Shown here: in pieces, positions 28,562 through 37,190 of the stretch
Numbering within the stretch: position 1 is the stretch's first letter
Layout: the number at the start of each line of letters is the position of its first letter
DNA from: Flavobacterium sp. N3904
GTDB lineage: Bacteria; Bacteroidota; Bacteroidia; Flavobacteriales; Flavobacteriaceae
DNA length: 64,000 nucleotides
Direction of reading: 5' to 3'
Assembly: GCF_025947305.1 (NCBI RefSeq)
Contig: NZ_CP110009.1
Coordinates: forward strand, 1,674,001-1,738,000
Program-made: the position numbers and the translations under genes
The notes under the pieces: model-generated
Database searches by the model: none
The model's input: only the letters and a program-made list of their open reading frames with translations
What the model was told of the DNA's origin: nothing

Positions 28562-28954
28562 TACGGTGTTGCGATTTTAGATTTGGTGAAATTTGAGGTT
28601 GTAAAAATAGATAAAATTTGGTCTTTGTAATACTATTTATTGAACGATTTTAAAATATTAATTTTTGATTTTGATTTTTTTTTAAAACGAAATTTTTTCC
28701 AATAAAAAGACTTAGTGATAGCTTCTTAAAAATAAAGAGCTGTAAAGTCATTTTTTAGAGCACTGTATATTAAACCATAGCGTATAATTAGGGTCTAATA
28801 ATTTGTCAGACAATAAATGGTATCTGTCTATGCATTTTAACAACAGGTATATTTAATTTTAAATAAAGGCATATTGATGCTATCTTTGGAATAAGTATTC
28901 TAATTTTAAGAAATGAAATTCCATATTCCTATAAAAATAAAAAATCATCTACTA
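28562..28954. other. Divergent intergenic region before the GLPGLI gene
   Basis: About 390 nt, very AT-rich. A -7 element TATCTTTG (28881-28888) serves the GLPGLI gene. I see no convincing ORF, RNA motif or repeat in the remainder. Confidence 0.5.
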
Positions 28955-29845
28955 ATGAAAAAACTAATTCTCACTTTCGCGTTAATCACAACAGTAATCC
29001 AAATAAATGCTCAGGAATTTCAAGGAATGGCGGTTTACGAATCAAAAACCAGCACTTCGGATTTTAAAAATCGTATGCAAGGCAATAAGGACATCACTCC
29101 CGAAATGCAAAAAAACATGGAAGAAGGTATGAAAAAAATGTTCGAAAAAACATTTATACTCAACTTCGATAAATCTGCATCAATTTATAAAGAAGAAGAA
29201 AAACTCGATGCTCCAACACAGGGCGGTGGTTTTGGAGGAATGCGTATGATGAGTTCTATGATGGGAGGCGGCGGAACTTTTTATAAAAATGTAAAAAGCA
29301 AATCCTATACTGTTGATAAGGAATTTATGGGAAAAGAGTTTCTGGTAAAAGACTCTTTACCCAATTTAAAATGGAAAATGGAAACCGAAACAAAGGTAAT
29401 CGGTGGATACAATTGTTTTAAAGCAACTGCCGTTCGACCGGTAAGTAAATCTGATTTTAGAAATTTTAGACCCAAAAAAGAAGAGAAAACAGAAGTTGTA
29501 AAAACAGATGACAAAGAGAAAAAAACATCTTTTATGTCAGAGATTGAAATGCCAAAAGAAGTAACTATAACCGCATGGTACACACCAGAAATCCCAGTCA
29601 ATCAAGGGCCTGAAAGCTATTGGGGGTTGCCTGGTTTGATTTTGGAAGTCAACGATGGAAAAACAACGGTTTTGTGTTCTAAAGTCGTTTTGAACATTAA
29701 AGACAAAGCCGAAATCAAAGAAGCTACAAAAGGAAAAGTGGTTTCTCAAAAGGAGTATGACGATATTGTGGTTAAAAAAATGGAGGAAATGAGAGAAATG
29801 AGAGAAAGAAACGGAGGCGGAATGCCAATGCGAATTGGAGGGTAA
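28955..29845 (+). CDS. GLPGLI family protein
   Basis: A 296-residue exported protein of a Bacteroidetes-specific family named after the GLPGLI motif, here in YWGLPGLILEVND (about 221-233). The signal peptide MKKLILTFALITTVIQINAQ fixes the start at 28955; an upstream ATG at 28913 would put 14 polar residues before it. The middle has a Met/Gly-rich low-complexity part (GGFGGMRMMSSMMGGGG, about 91-107). Function is unknown. It ends 34 nt before an outer-membrane barrel gene, a pairing seen often for this family. Confidence 0.88.
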   Translation: MKKLILTFALITTVIQINAQEFQGMAVYESKTSTSDFKNRMQGNKDITPEMQKNMEEGMKKMFEKTFILNFDKSASIYKEEEKLDAPTQGGGFGGMRMMSSMMGGGGTFYKNVKSKSYTVDKEFMGKEFLVKDSLPNLKWKMETETKVIGGYNCFKATAVRPVSKSDFRNFRPKKEEKTEVVKTDDKEKKTSFMSEIEMPKEVTITAWYTPEIPVNQGPESYWGLPGLILEVNDGKTTVLCSKVVLNIKDKAEIKEATKGKVVSQKEYDDIVVKKMEEMREMRERNGGGMPMRIGG

Positions 29846-29879
29846 TTATATCAAACACTAATTTTAGAAATAATTCTAA

Positions 29880-32573
29880 ATGAAAAAAATACCATGCTTT
29901 ATTTTGTTGCTCCTAACTTCTATTTCGTTTTCTCAAAATATTAGATTTGATGGTGTCATTCTGGACAATAACAAAAATCCTTTAAAGATGGCCAATGTTA
30001 TGGCTATAAATAACGAAGCCAAAACAATGGATTCTTATGCTATTACCAACGACAAGGGAAAGTTTGTTTTGAATTTAAAGCCAAATACCAATTATTCGAT
30101 CAAACTGAGTTATCTTGGAATGAAGAATAAGGAAATTACAGTGTCTACTTCCAGTCAAAATATGACGCAAAGTATAGTGATGGATTCCGGAGGTATAGAG
30201 CTCGAAGGGGTTGAAATTGTACGGGAAATGCCTGTTTCTATAAAAGGGGATACAATTGTATATAATGCCGATTCCTTTAAATCAGGAACTGAGCGAAAAC
30301 TTGAAGATGTTTTGAAAAAACTCCCTGGAGTCGAAGTAAATTCAGACGGACAAATTGAAGTGGAGGGGAAAAAAGTATCCAAATTAATGGTGGAAGGAAA
30401 AGACTTTTTTGACGGGGACACAAAGCTTGGCGTAAAAAACATTCCAGCCGATGCGATTGATAAAATTCAGGTGCTTAGAAATTACAACGAAGTGGGCGCC
30501 TTGAAAGGGTTGGAAAACAATGAAGAAAATGTGGCCATGAACATCAAACTCAAAAGCGGAAAGAAAAACTTTTGGTTTGGAGATATAAATGCAGGTGCTG
30601 GTCCAGACGAAAGATATGTTGTGAATCCGAAATTGTTTTATTATAATCCGAAATACAGTGTCAATTTCATTTCAAATTTTAATAATATTGGGGAATTGCC
30701 TCTTACGATGCAAGATTATTTTAAATTCACTGGTGGTTTTAGGAGCATGATGAAAAAAGGAGGAAGCAACTTTAATGTTTCTTCCAATGATTTAGGGATT
30801 TCAATTTTAAAAAATAATCGCGCCAAAGAAATAACTACTCAATTCGGAGCAACAAATTTTGCTTACAATGTTACTAAATCCTGGAGTTTAAGTGGTTTTG
30901 CTATTTTATCCGAATCACAAACCGTTTTAGAAACCAAATCACAGACAAATGTTTTGGATCCCAATTCTACCACCGTGTATTCTACAGAAAATAGGGAAGA
31001 TGATACCAACCAAAAAAGTCATTTGGGATTGTTTAAAGTAAGTTCTACTTATAAACCGAATACTAGATTCCAGTTTGATTATGATTTTTTGGCTAAATTG
31101 TCCAAACAAGATGAGGTGAGTGCTATTCTAAGCCAATCGATAGATGCTACAGGAATTAGCATTCAAAATATTGATACTCATAAAATTCAAAATCCAACCT
31201 CATACAATCAGAATATCAGTTTGTATTATACCCAAAGCGACAAAAATGTTTTTGCGTTCGAAATGCAAAATTTATACCAAGATGAAGATCCTTTTTACAA
31301 TGCCATTTCGCAGTACCAACCTTTTGTTTTGCCAGGTTATGTTCCCGGACAAAGCAGCAATGACATTAACCAAAACCGATTTGTAAAAACCAATAAAGTG
31401 GATGCAAAGCTGGATTATTATTATATGATAACTCCAAAGAGCAACCTTAATTTTACTTTTGGGAATACGTATTCGTATCAAAATTTCAATTCCAGTATGT
31501 TTCAGATATTGGATAATGGAAACACGAATAATCTTGTGGATCCTGCAGATAATAATACAGTTAATTATAGTTTTAATGATGCTTTTATGGGATTGCATTA
31601 TAAAATTTTGACGGGTAAATTGACCATCACGCCGGGAGTGAGTTTTCACTATTATGATATGACCAATACACAATTGGGAGTCAGTTATACAAACAATTTT
31701 ACTCGAGTTTTACCCGATTTATATGCTTTGTATCAAATAAAAAAGGCCGAAACATTGACCTATAATTTAATTTTCACCAATGATTTTACAGACATTAATA
31801 AGTTGGCTGAAGGTTATGTTTTAAATAATTACAACAGTTTATTTAGTGGAAATAGCAGATTATCAAATGCCACTTCCCAAGTGCATTCCTTGCGCTATTT
31901 TAAATACAATATGTTCAATTTCGAGAATATTTTCGCCAACATAAATTACTCCAGAGTTGTTGATGCTGTAAAATCGAATGTGATTTTTGATGGGACAAAC
32001 CAGACTTCTACACCTTATAATTCAAATGATTTGGATCAGACCATTTCTGGAAATGGAAGCTACGGACGCTCTTTTTTGAAAAACTATAAAGCATTGGCCA
32101 ATTTGAGTTTGAACTGGTCAAAATACAATAATATTCAAAATGGTATTAAGGCGGCATCTGAGAGTTTTACTCAAAGTTATACCGTAAAAGTAGCGACAAA
32201 CTATAAAAATTTACCCAATCTAGAAATAGGTTACAATGCCGTTATAAATAATTTTGACAGTGATATTTTTTATACCGATAAACCGTTCGCAAAATTGGAC
32301 TACTATTTTTTAAAGAGTTTTTCATTTGTTACAGAATATGAGTATTACCACTATTACAACAACAATAAAACAGTAAACAATCAATATGATTTTTTGAGTG
32401 CGAGTTTGATTTATCAAAAGAAAGACAGCAAATGGGAATATAAAGTTTCTGGCACCAATTTACTGAACACAGCATCATTAAATGACGATAGTTTTTCTGA
32501 ATTTTCTACCAGAACATCAAAATATACTGTGCAACCGCGATATATTGTTTTTTCTTTGAAATACAATATATAG
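29880..32573 (+). CDS. Outer membrane beta-barrel protein, TonB-receptor-like, with carboxypeptidase-like domain
   Basis: An 897-residue surface protein with signal peptide (MKKIPCFILLLLTSISFSQ), an N-terminal CarboxypepD_reg-like domain (about 22-100), a plug-like region (TERKLEDVLKKLPGVEVNSDGQIEVEGKKV, about 136-165, followed by IPADAIDKIQVLRNYNEVGAL) and a long beta-barrel ending YIVFSLKYNI. The plug resembles that of TonB-dependent receptors, but I see no clear TonB box. Probably co-transcribed with the GLPGLI gene. The transported substrate is unknown. Confidence 0.88.
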   Translation: MKKIPCFILLLLTSISFSQNIRFDGVILDNNKNPLKMANVMAINNEAKTMDSYAITNDKGKFVLNLKPNTNYSIKLSYLGMKNKEITVSTSSQNMTQSIVMDSGGIELEGVEIVREMPVSIKGDTIVYNADSFKSGTERKLEDVLKKLPGVEVNSDGQIEVEGKKVSKLMVEGKDFFDGDTKLGVKNIPADAIDKIQVLRNYNEVGALKGLENNEENVAMNIKLKSGKKNFWFGDINAGAGPDERYVVNPKLFYYNPKYSVNFISNFNNIGELPLTMQDYFKFTGGFRSMMKKGGSNFNVSSNDLGISILKNNRAKEITTQFGATNFAYNVTKSWSLSGFAILSESQTVLETKSQTNVLDPNSTTVYSTENREDDTNQKSHLGLFKVSSTYKPNTRFQFDYDFLAKLSKQDEVSAILSQSIDATGISIQNIDTHKIQNPTSYNQNISLYYTQSDKNVFAFEMQNLYQDEDPFYNAISQYQPFVLPGYVPGQSSNDINQNRFVKTNKVDAKLDYYYMITPKSNLNFTFGNTYSYQNFNSSMFQILDNGNTNNLVDPADNNTVNYSFNDAFMGLHYKILTGKLTITPGVSFHYYDMTNTQLGVSYTNNFTRVLPDLYALYQIKKAETLTYNLIFTNDFTDINKLAEGYVLNNYNSLFSGNSRLSNATSQVHSLRYFKYNMFNFENIFANINYSRVVDAVKSNVIFDGTNQTSTPYNSNDLDQTISGNGSYGRSFLKNYKALANLSLNWSKYNNIQNGIKAASESFTQSYTVKVATNYKNLPNLEIGYNAVINNFDSDIFYTDKPFAKLDYYFLKSFSFVTEYEYYHYYNNNKTVNNQYDFLSASLIYQKKDSKWEYKVSGTNLLNTASLNDDSFSEFSTRTSKYTVQPRYIVFSLKYNI

Positions 32574-32668
32574 GAATAGAAGTTAATACTGCTTTTTTTG
32601 AATTAAATTGTATTTGTTTAGTAATTAATTATTTGTTCATAATTCAAAAAAAGGCTTCTATTCTTTAC

Positions 32669-32702
32669 AAAAAAACCATTCGGAATACGAATGGTTTTTT
32701 TA
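32669..32702. terminator. Bidirectional terminator between the barrel gene and metK
   Basis: AAAAAACCATTCG (32670-32682), loop GAATA, CGAATGGTTTTTT (32688-32700). Works for both converging genes. Confidence 0.88.
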
Positions 32703-32722
32703 TGAAATATTTTTTTAGATTA

Positions 32723-33973
32723 TTACAATCCAAAAGCAGTTTTTACTTCGTTTACAAAGTCTAATTTTTCCCAAGTAAACAAATCAACAGTTACAGTTTT
32801 AGTTAAACCACCAGGAGCGGAAAACGTTTTGGTTACAGTTTCAGGAGTACGTCCCATGTGTCCGTAAGCCGCAGTTTCGCTATAGATTGGGTTTCTTAAT
32901 TTCAAACGTTGTTCGATAAAGTAAGGACGCATATCAAAAATAGCTTCTACTTTTTTGGCAATTTCACCATTGGTCAAATTCACTTTTGATGTTCCGTAAG
33001 TATCAATAAAAATACCCATTGGTTTTGCAACTCCAATTGCATACGAAACTTGAACTAAAATCTCATCAGCAACACCAGCTGCAACAAGATTTTTAGCAAT
33101 GTGACGAGTCGCATAAGCAGCACTTCGGTCAACTTTACTCGGATCTTTTCCAGAGAAAGCACCACCACCATGGGCTCCTTTTCCACCGTAAGTATCTACA
33201 ATGATTTTTCTTCCTGTCAATCCAGTGTCTCCGTGAGGTCCTCCAATTACGAATTTACCAGTTGGATTGATATGGTATTGAATTTTATCATTGAATAAAT
33301 GAGCGTGAGCAGGATTTTTTGCAATGATTCGAGGAATCAATATTTCGATAATGTCTTTTTTGATTTTTGCAAGCATAGTAGCTTCTTCGTCAAAATCGTC
33401 ATGTTGTGTCGAAATTACGATAGCATCAATACGTGTTGGCTTGTTGTCATCGCTATATTCTAAGGTTACTTGAGATTTTGCATCAGGACGTAAATAAGTG
33501 ATTTCGTTGTTTTCACGTCTTAAAATGGCTAATTCCTGCAATAATTTATGTGATAAATCAAGTGCCAGTGGCATGTAATTGTCAGTTTCATTTGTTGCAT
33601 AACCAAACATCATTCCTTGGTCACCAGCTCCTTGCTCTTCTTTACTTGCTCTGTCTACTCCTTGATTAATATCTGCAGATTGTTCGTGAATTGCTGAAAG
33701 AATACCACAAGAATTGGCTTCAAACATGTATTCACTTTTGGTGTAACCAATTTTGCGAATTACTTCACGAGCAATTTGTTGTACATCCAAGTAAGTATTT
33801 GACTTTACTTCACCAGCCAAAATTACTTGACCAGTAGTAACCAAGGTTTCACAAGCTACTTTTGAGTCAGCATCAAATGCCAAAAAGTTATCAATTAATG
33901 CATCTGAAATTTGATCTGCAACTTTGTCTGGGTGTCCCTCACTTACAGATTCTGACGTAAATAAATAAGCCAT
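32723..33973 (-). CDS. metK: S-adenosylmethionine synthetase
   Basis: Makes SAM from methionine and ATP, the end product of the pathway encoded over the next 25 kb. The 416 residues have [17 protein letters not shown] (about 9-25), [12 protein letters not shown] (about 117-128, methionine loop), [21 protein letters not shown] (about 245-265) and [20 protein letters not shown] (about 269-288). Length is slightly above the E. coli enzyme, as usual in Bacteroidetes. It has a 5' leader of about 170 nt with several hairpins and faces away from metY. Confidence 0.98.
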   Translation of the reverse strand: MAYLFTSESVSEGHPDKVADQISDALIDNFLAFDADSKVACETLVTTGQVILAGEVKSNTYLDVQQIAREVIRKIGYTKSEYMFEANSCGILSAIHEQSADINQGVDRASKEEQGAGDQGMMFGYATNETDNYMPLALDLSHKLLQELAILRRENNEITYLRPDAKSQVTLEYSDDNKPTRIDAIVISTQHDDFDEEATMLAKIKKDIIEILIPRIIAKNPAHAHLFNDKIQYHINPTGKFVIGGPHGDTGLTGRKIIVDTYGGKGAHGGGAFSGKDPSKVDRSAAYATRHIAKNLVAAGVADEILVQVSYAIGVAKPMGIFIDTYGTSKVNLTNGEIAKKVEAIFDMRPYFIEQRLKLRNPIYSETAAYGHMGRTPETVTKTFSAPGGLTKTVTVDLFTWEKLDFVNEVKTAFGL

Positions 33974-34140
33974 AATAATTATAAATTTTAAAAATTAATC
34001 GAGAAAAAAATAATTGCTGGAAAGGCTAAAGGAGAGTTTCTGCTTTAGCATTTTTTCTACTGAAAATTTTTCAGCATCCATAATGAATCCGGTTCATTAT
34101 GAAGAGGTTGCAATCAGTTCAAATTTTTCCTCTTGTATTC
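33974..34140 (-). other. Structured metK 5' leader with a 30-codon open frame
   Basis: On the minus strand the leader holds CATAATGA/TTCATTATG, CTGAAAAATTTTCAG and GCTAAAG/CTTTAGC hairpins in series. An open frame of 30 codons runs from ATG 34080 to the stop at 33990-33988, 14 nt before metK; it encodes MDAEKFSVEKMLKQKL and a hydrophobic end. It does not match the SAM-I pattern found twice elsewhere in the window, and I cannot assign it to a known SAM-sensing class. It may be chance. Confidence 0.35.
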
Positions 34141-34145
34141 GGGTG

Positions 34146-34174
34146 CAAATGTATGAAACCATTTTGAATTGCAA
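34146..34174 (-). promoter_or_regulatory. metK promoter
   Basis: On the minus strand TTG (34174-34172), 18 nt, TACATTTGC (34153-34145). The -7 is perfect and the spacer one base short of the usual range. Confidence 0.6.
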
Positions 34175-34727
34175 ATTATTCTTTTGTTTTTTTTAATTAA
34201 TTAAGAGGAATTTAACAAGTTCTATTAATTCTATAGAATTTATAAAAATAAATTGATTTTTGCTTGGTGGTTTAAAAAATAGTTTGCAATTTTGTCCCGC
34301 CGAAATAGGATTAATTAGAAATAAAATTAATGATTTCAATATTTGTTGTATGATATGTGTTGTGGAAAGCTTCCTGAGAGCATAGTATGTTATGTTGTTC
34401 TTTTTGTTTTTAAAAATCCATTACTCACCATTGCTATTGTATTATTAGGTTTGGTCGCCAAATTATTTTGAAAGTCAATTCATTCAAATTGGTAAGAGTT
34501 CTTGTTTTTGACCTAATTTTTAGTTTTAAATCTATTTATATGAGAAATTTTTGTTAAATAAAAGACAGTAAAATTTAGAATTAAGAGCTTTTGTTTTTAT
34601 AATAATCTCATTTTTAATATGTTCTAATTTTAATTATTTGTTTTGTAAGTGTTAAATTTTGTGTTTAGTATTAGGATTATTAAAAAAAAGTTTGGATATT
34701 TGTAAAACAGAAATAAAAAAGTAAGAA
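34175..34727. other. Long AT-rich divergent spacer between metK and the metY leader region
   Basis: About 550 nt with no supported gene. Mostly T-rich stretches. A weak -7-like GATATTTG lies at 34695-34702, about 26 nt before the small open frame at 34728. Confidence 0.4.
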
Positions 34728-34796
34728 ATGAAGTTTAATGTATGCAATATGTCAAAAAAAGCCATTCAGGATGAATCCTGTGGGGAGTGTGTATAG
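34728..34796 (+). CDS. Candidate 22-codon leader or small peptide with three Cys codons
   Basis: ATG 34728 to TAG 34796 encodes a 22-residue peptide beginning MKFNVCNMSKK and ending SCGECV, with Cys at 6, 18 and 21 and Met at 1 and 8. It is followed 29 nt later by a strong terminator. The GGGAG at 34783-34787, within its last codons, can pair with CTCCC (34831-34835) in the terminator arm, so translation could influence termination. It could be a first leader in series with the one at 34962, or an independent short RNA. No family is recognised. Confidence 0.45.
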   Translation: MKFNVCNMSKKAIQDESCGECV

Positions 34797-34825
34797 CTTA
34801 ATTTTAAATTCAAAAATATATAGCA

Positions 34826-34858
34826 AAAACCTCCCAAAAATACGGGAGGTTTTTTTTT
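34826..34858 (+). terminator. Terminator 1 in the metY upstream region
   Basis: AAAACCTCCC (34826-34835) pairs with GGGAGGTTTT (34844-34853), loop AAAAATAC, nine T. It is GC-rich for this genome and very likely a real intrinsic terminator, placed well upstream of metY. Confidence 0.88.
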
Positions 34859-34961
34859 GTCATTTTCAAGGTTAAAAAAACGATAACAATAAGTAAAAAA
34901 ATAATAAAGCATGCCCCAACTCTACACGTTTAAAACTACCATTTGCAAGGCAAATAAGATT

Positions 34962-35003
34962 ATGATGTGCATATGCGCCATGGTGTGTGTTTGTGTCTGT
35001 TGA
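34962..35003 (+). CDS. Cys/Met-rich leader peptide of metY
   Basis: ATG 34962 to TGA 35003 encodes MMCICAMVCVCVC: five Cys and three Met codons out of thirteen, an extreme composition for chance. Cys or Met starvation would stall ribosomes along the whole frame. The antiterminator strand begins two bases after the stop codon and a strong terminator follows, so the arrangement is that of a classical amino acid attenuator. The downstream gene is O-acetylhomoserine sulfhydrylase, which uses sulfide to make homocysteine. A hairpin ATTTGC-AAG-GCAAAT (34941-34955) precedes the start. No Shine-Dalgarno is visible, as is normal here. Confidence 0.8.
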   Translation: MMCICAMVCVCVC

Positions 35004-35004
35004 T

Positions 35005-35070
35005 TCCAAAAGTATAAGTTTATCATACAACTTAAAACCCTTTTGGATACGTATCTAAAAGGGTTTTTTG
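35005..35070 (+). promoter_or_regulatory. metY attenuator: alternative antiterminator and terminator hairpins
   Basis: Terminator: AAAACCCTTTT (35034-35044) pairs with AAAAGGGTTTT (35057-35067), with GGAT/TCT extension and a T run. Antiterminator: TCCAAAAG (35005-35012) pairs with all eight bases of CTTTTGGA (35040-35047), which belong to the terminator 5' arm, so the two folds exclude each other. A small AAGTT/AACTT stem (35016-35020 and 35029-35033) would sit inside the antiterminator. A ribosome at the leader stop codon would cover TCCAAAAG and favour termination; a ribosome stalled earlier on Cys codons would leave it free. Confidence 0.78.
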
Positions 35071-35161
35071 TTTTTCTGTCCTCAAAGGATAAGAAAATCA
35101 GAATTAAAAAATAAATAGTAAAGCCAAATAAGCTTAAAATAAAAATTAAAAAAAAGAAATT

Positions 35162-36448
35162 ATGAGTTCAAATAAATTTGCAACGAATGCATTGCACGCA
35201 GGACATGATGTAACAAAACACGGTGGTACACGAGCAGTGCCTATTTATCAAACGACTTCTTATGTATTTAATAATTCAGAACATGCTGCCAATTTATTTG
35301 GTCTTGCCGAAGCTGGATTTATATATACCCGATTGAATAACCCAACCAATGATATTTTAGAGCAACGTTTGGCGGCTTTGGAAGGCGGTATTGGAGCAGT
35401 GGTAACGGCATCTGGAACAGCGGCTATTGCAACTACATTATTGGTTTTGTTAAAAACTGGAGACCATATAGTAGCTTCCAACAGTTTGTATGGAGGAACC
35501 TATAATTTATTGAGTGCTACTTTACCGAGATTGGGAATCACAACCACATTTGTGGATCCGTCAGATTCGGCAAATTTTACCAAAGCTGCCAAAGAAAATA
35601 CAAGAGTATTTTTTGCAGAAAGTTTGGGAAATCCAAAATTAGACGTTCTTGATCTTAAAGCCATTTCGGAAGAAGCCAAAGAGTATAATGTTCCTTTCAT
35701 TGTAGATAATACGGTTCCGTCACCTTATTTATTGAATCCAATTGAGTATGGAGCCAACATAGTGATACACTCCCTTACCAAATATATTTCTGGAAACGGG
35801 ACTTCACTGGGAGGAGTTGTTATTGATGCAGGAACATTTGACTGGAGCAGTGGTAAGTTTCCTGAGTTTACAGAACCGTCACCGGGATATCACGGATTAG
35901 TGTATCACGAAGCACTCGGAAATGCCGCTTTTATTGCCAAAGTAAGAATCGAAGGATTGCGAGATTATGGTGCGGCACTTAGTCCATTTAATGCTTTTCA
36001 GATTATACAGGGATTGGAAACCCTGCCTGTTCGAGTCCAGAAGCACAGCGAAAACGGATTGGCATTGGCTCAGTGGTTGGAAAAACAGGAAGCCGTAGCT
36101 TGGGTCAATTATCCCGGTTTGAAGTCGAGTAAATATTATGATTTGGCTCAGAAATATTTGCCAAAAGGACAAAACGGATTGCTGACATTTGGTTTAAAAG
36201 GCGGATTTGAAGCAGCTAAGAAAGTAGCTGATGAAACAAAGCTGTTTTCACTTTTAGCCAATATTGGAGACACCAAATCCTTGATTATCCATCCGGCCAG
36301 TACAACGCATCAGCAGTTGTCCGATGCAGAGCAGGTCGCCACGGGAGTAACCAAAGATTTGATTCGACTCTCAGTAGGATTGGAAGATATTGAAGATTTA
36401 AAAGCCGATTTAGCAGCCGTTTTTGCAGAATTAACAGTAAAAGTATAA
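35162..36448 (+). CDS. metY: O-acetylhomoserine sulfhydrylase
   Basis: A 428-residue PLP enzyme that joins O-acetylhomoserine with sulfide to make homocysteine. It has the long MetY form: ATNALHAGHDVTKHGGTRAVPIYQTTSYVF (about 7-36), YTRLNNPTNDILEQRLAALEGG (about 55-76), the PLP lysine in VIHSLTKYISGNGTSLGG (about 200-217) and IHPASTTHQQLSD (about 374-386). Its substrate is made by metX, 740 nt downstream of its end. Expression appears to be set by the Cys/Met-rich leader, not by a SAM riboswitch as for metX and metH. Confidence 0.95.
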   Translation: MSSNKFATNALHAGHDVTKHGGTRAVPIYQTTSYVFNNSEHAANLFGLAEAGFIYTRLNNPTNDILEQRLAALEGGIGAVVTASGTAAIATTLLVLLKTGDHIVASNSLYGGTYNLLSATLPRLGITTTFVDPSDSANFTKAAKENTRVFFAESLGNPKLDVLDLKAISEEAKEYNVPFIVDNTVPSPYLLNPIEYGANIVIHSLTKYISGNGTSLGGVVIDAGTFDWSSGKFPEFTEPSPGYHGLVYHEALGNAAFIAKVRIEGLRDYGAALSPFNAFQIIQGLETLPVRVQKHSENGLALAQWLEKQEAVAWVNYPGLKSSKYYDLAQKYLPKGQNGLLTFGLKGGFEAAKKVADETKLFSLLANIGDTKSLIIHPASTTHQQLSDAEQVATGVTKDLIRLSVGLEDIEDLKADLAAVFAELTVKV

Positions 36449-36565
36449 ATGCACAATTGATTTTTTAGGAAACGAAACTCATTGTGCTATAAAAAAAAAC
36501 AGAATGTTGCAGAACATTTGAAATATAAGCCATAAAACAAACATTAATTACAAAAATAAAGTATC

Positions 36566-36775
36566 ATGAAAACTATAACATATATCACAAGCAAAGTAGA
36601 GTTACTAAAAAATATAATTTTGAAATCAATAAAAGTAGAACCTTTTAATCTTATGAAAGAGTTGGATCACACCAGGTTTCATGTAGACGAGAACTTCGAT
36701 TTGAAAGCAAAAAAAGGCAACACCTCTTTATTGTTTCATATGTACTCTAAAGAAAATGAAACTCTTTTTATATAA
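36566..36775 (+). CDS. Small hypothetical protein
   Basis: A 69-residue protein that I do not recognise: a basic N-terminus (MKTITYITSKVELLKNIILKSIKV) and a charged C-terminus ending in Leu-Phe-Ile. No signal peptide or membrane helix. It lies 117 nt downstream of metY on the same strand and is followed by a long hairpin with a T run, so it may be the last gene of the metY transcript. A sulfur role is a guess from position only. Confidence 0.5.
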   Translation: MKTITYITSKVELLKNIILKSIKVEPFNLMKELDHTRFHVDENFDLKAKKGNTSLLFHMYSKENETLFI

Positions 36776-36810
36776 GTTAAAGAGAAGTATCACAGGAAAT
36801 GTGTAGGTAA

Positions 36811-36910
36811 AAATTATTTGCCAAGAATTGCACGGATAAAAACACGAAATGTTCTTTTTTGAATGGAAAGAAACACGTGAGAATTAGTGCGATTCTTGGC
36901 AATTTTTTAA
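36811..36910 (+). terminator. Long hairpin with T run after the small gene
   Basis: TTGCCAAGAATTGCAC (36818-36833) pairs with GTGCGATTCTTGGCAA (36887-36902), one mismatch. The interior folds further through CACG/CGTG and GTTCTTT/AAAGAAAC. Six T follow. It acts as a terminator at its base, but the 85-nt folded body is unusually long and may be a diverged mobile hairpin element. Confidence 0.6.
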
Positions 36911-36951
36911 TTGACGAGCGACAATTGTTTCAAAGATGAATTGAATAATAA

Positions 36952-36983
36952 TTTGGTTGTTTCATAAAATTGTAGTTAATTTG
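36952..36983 (+). promoter_or_regulatory. Promoter of the metX SAM riboswitch transcript
   Basis: TTTG (36952-36955), 20 nt, TTAATTTGC (36976-36984), one mismatch to TAnnTTTG. Transcription would begin about 20-25 nt before the riboswitch P1 stem. Confidence 0.55.
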
Positions 36984-37011
36984 CACCTTTAAGTTCAGAA
37001 ACGTATTGAAA

Positions 37012-37117
37012 TGTTATAAAGAAAGGCAGAGGGATTAGACCCGATGAAGCCTTAGCAACCCTTCGATTTATCGAAGAAGGTGCTGCATTCTACCACGCCA
37101 AACGTGGAAAGATAACA
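37012..37117 (+). ncRNA. SAM-I (S-box) riboswitch upstream of metX-thrA
   Basis: The conserved SAM-I core is present: AGGCAGAGGGATTAGACCCG followed by ATGAAGCC, TTAGCAACC, GAAGGTGCTGCATTC and GGAAAGATAACA. P1 is closed by TGTTAT (37012-37017) with ATAACA (37112-37117), and CTTCGATTTATCGAAG forms the P3-type hairpin. High SAM should repress the metX transcript. No clear U-tract terminator follows, so control of translation or a noncanonical expression platform is possible. Confidence 0.95.
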
Positions 37118-37190
37118 CAAAGAATTCAACTAGTTTTTTCTAGCTTTCTTCATAATATTTCCAGGTACAAATCAAAAAATCAAAATAGAT

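Noticed and set aside
34014..34196. 60-codon plus-strand frame opposite the metK leader
   Set aside because: No family resemblance, and it covers the metK promoter and leader hairpins on the other strand.
34779..34793. Resemblance of the SCGECV end of the 22-codon peptide to cyclotide-like Cys motifs
   Set aside because: Only a few residues match, no cystine-knot framework exists, and such peptides are not expected here.
35034..35069. Hairpin before metY as a plain terminator of an upstream gene
   Set aside because: There is no gene just upstream for it to end except the 13-codon leader, and its 5' arm is complementary to the segment after that leader, so an attenuator is the better reading.
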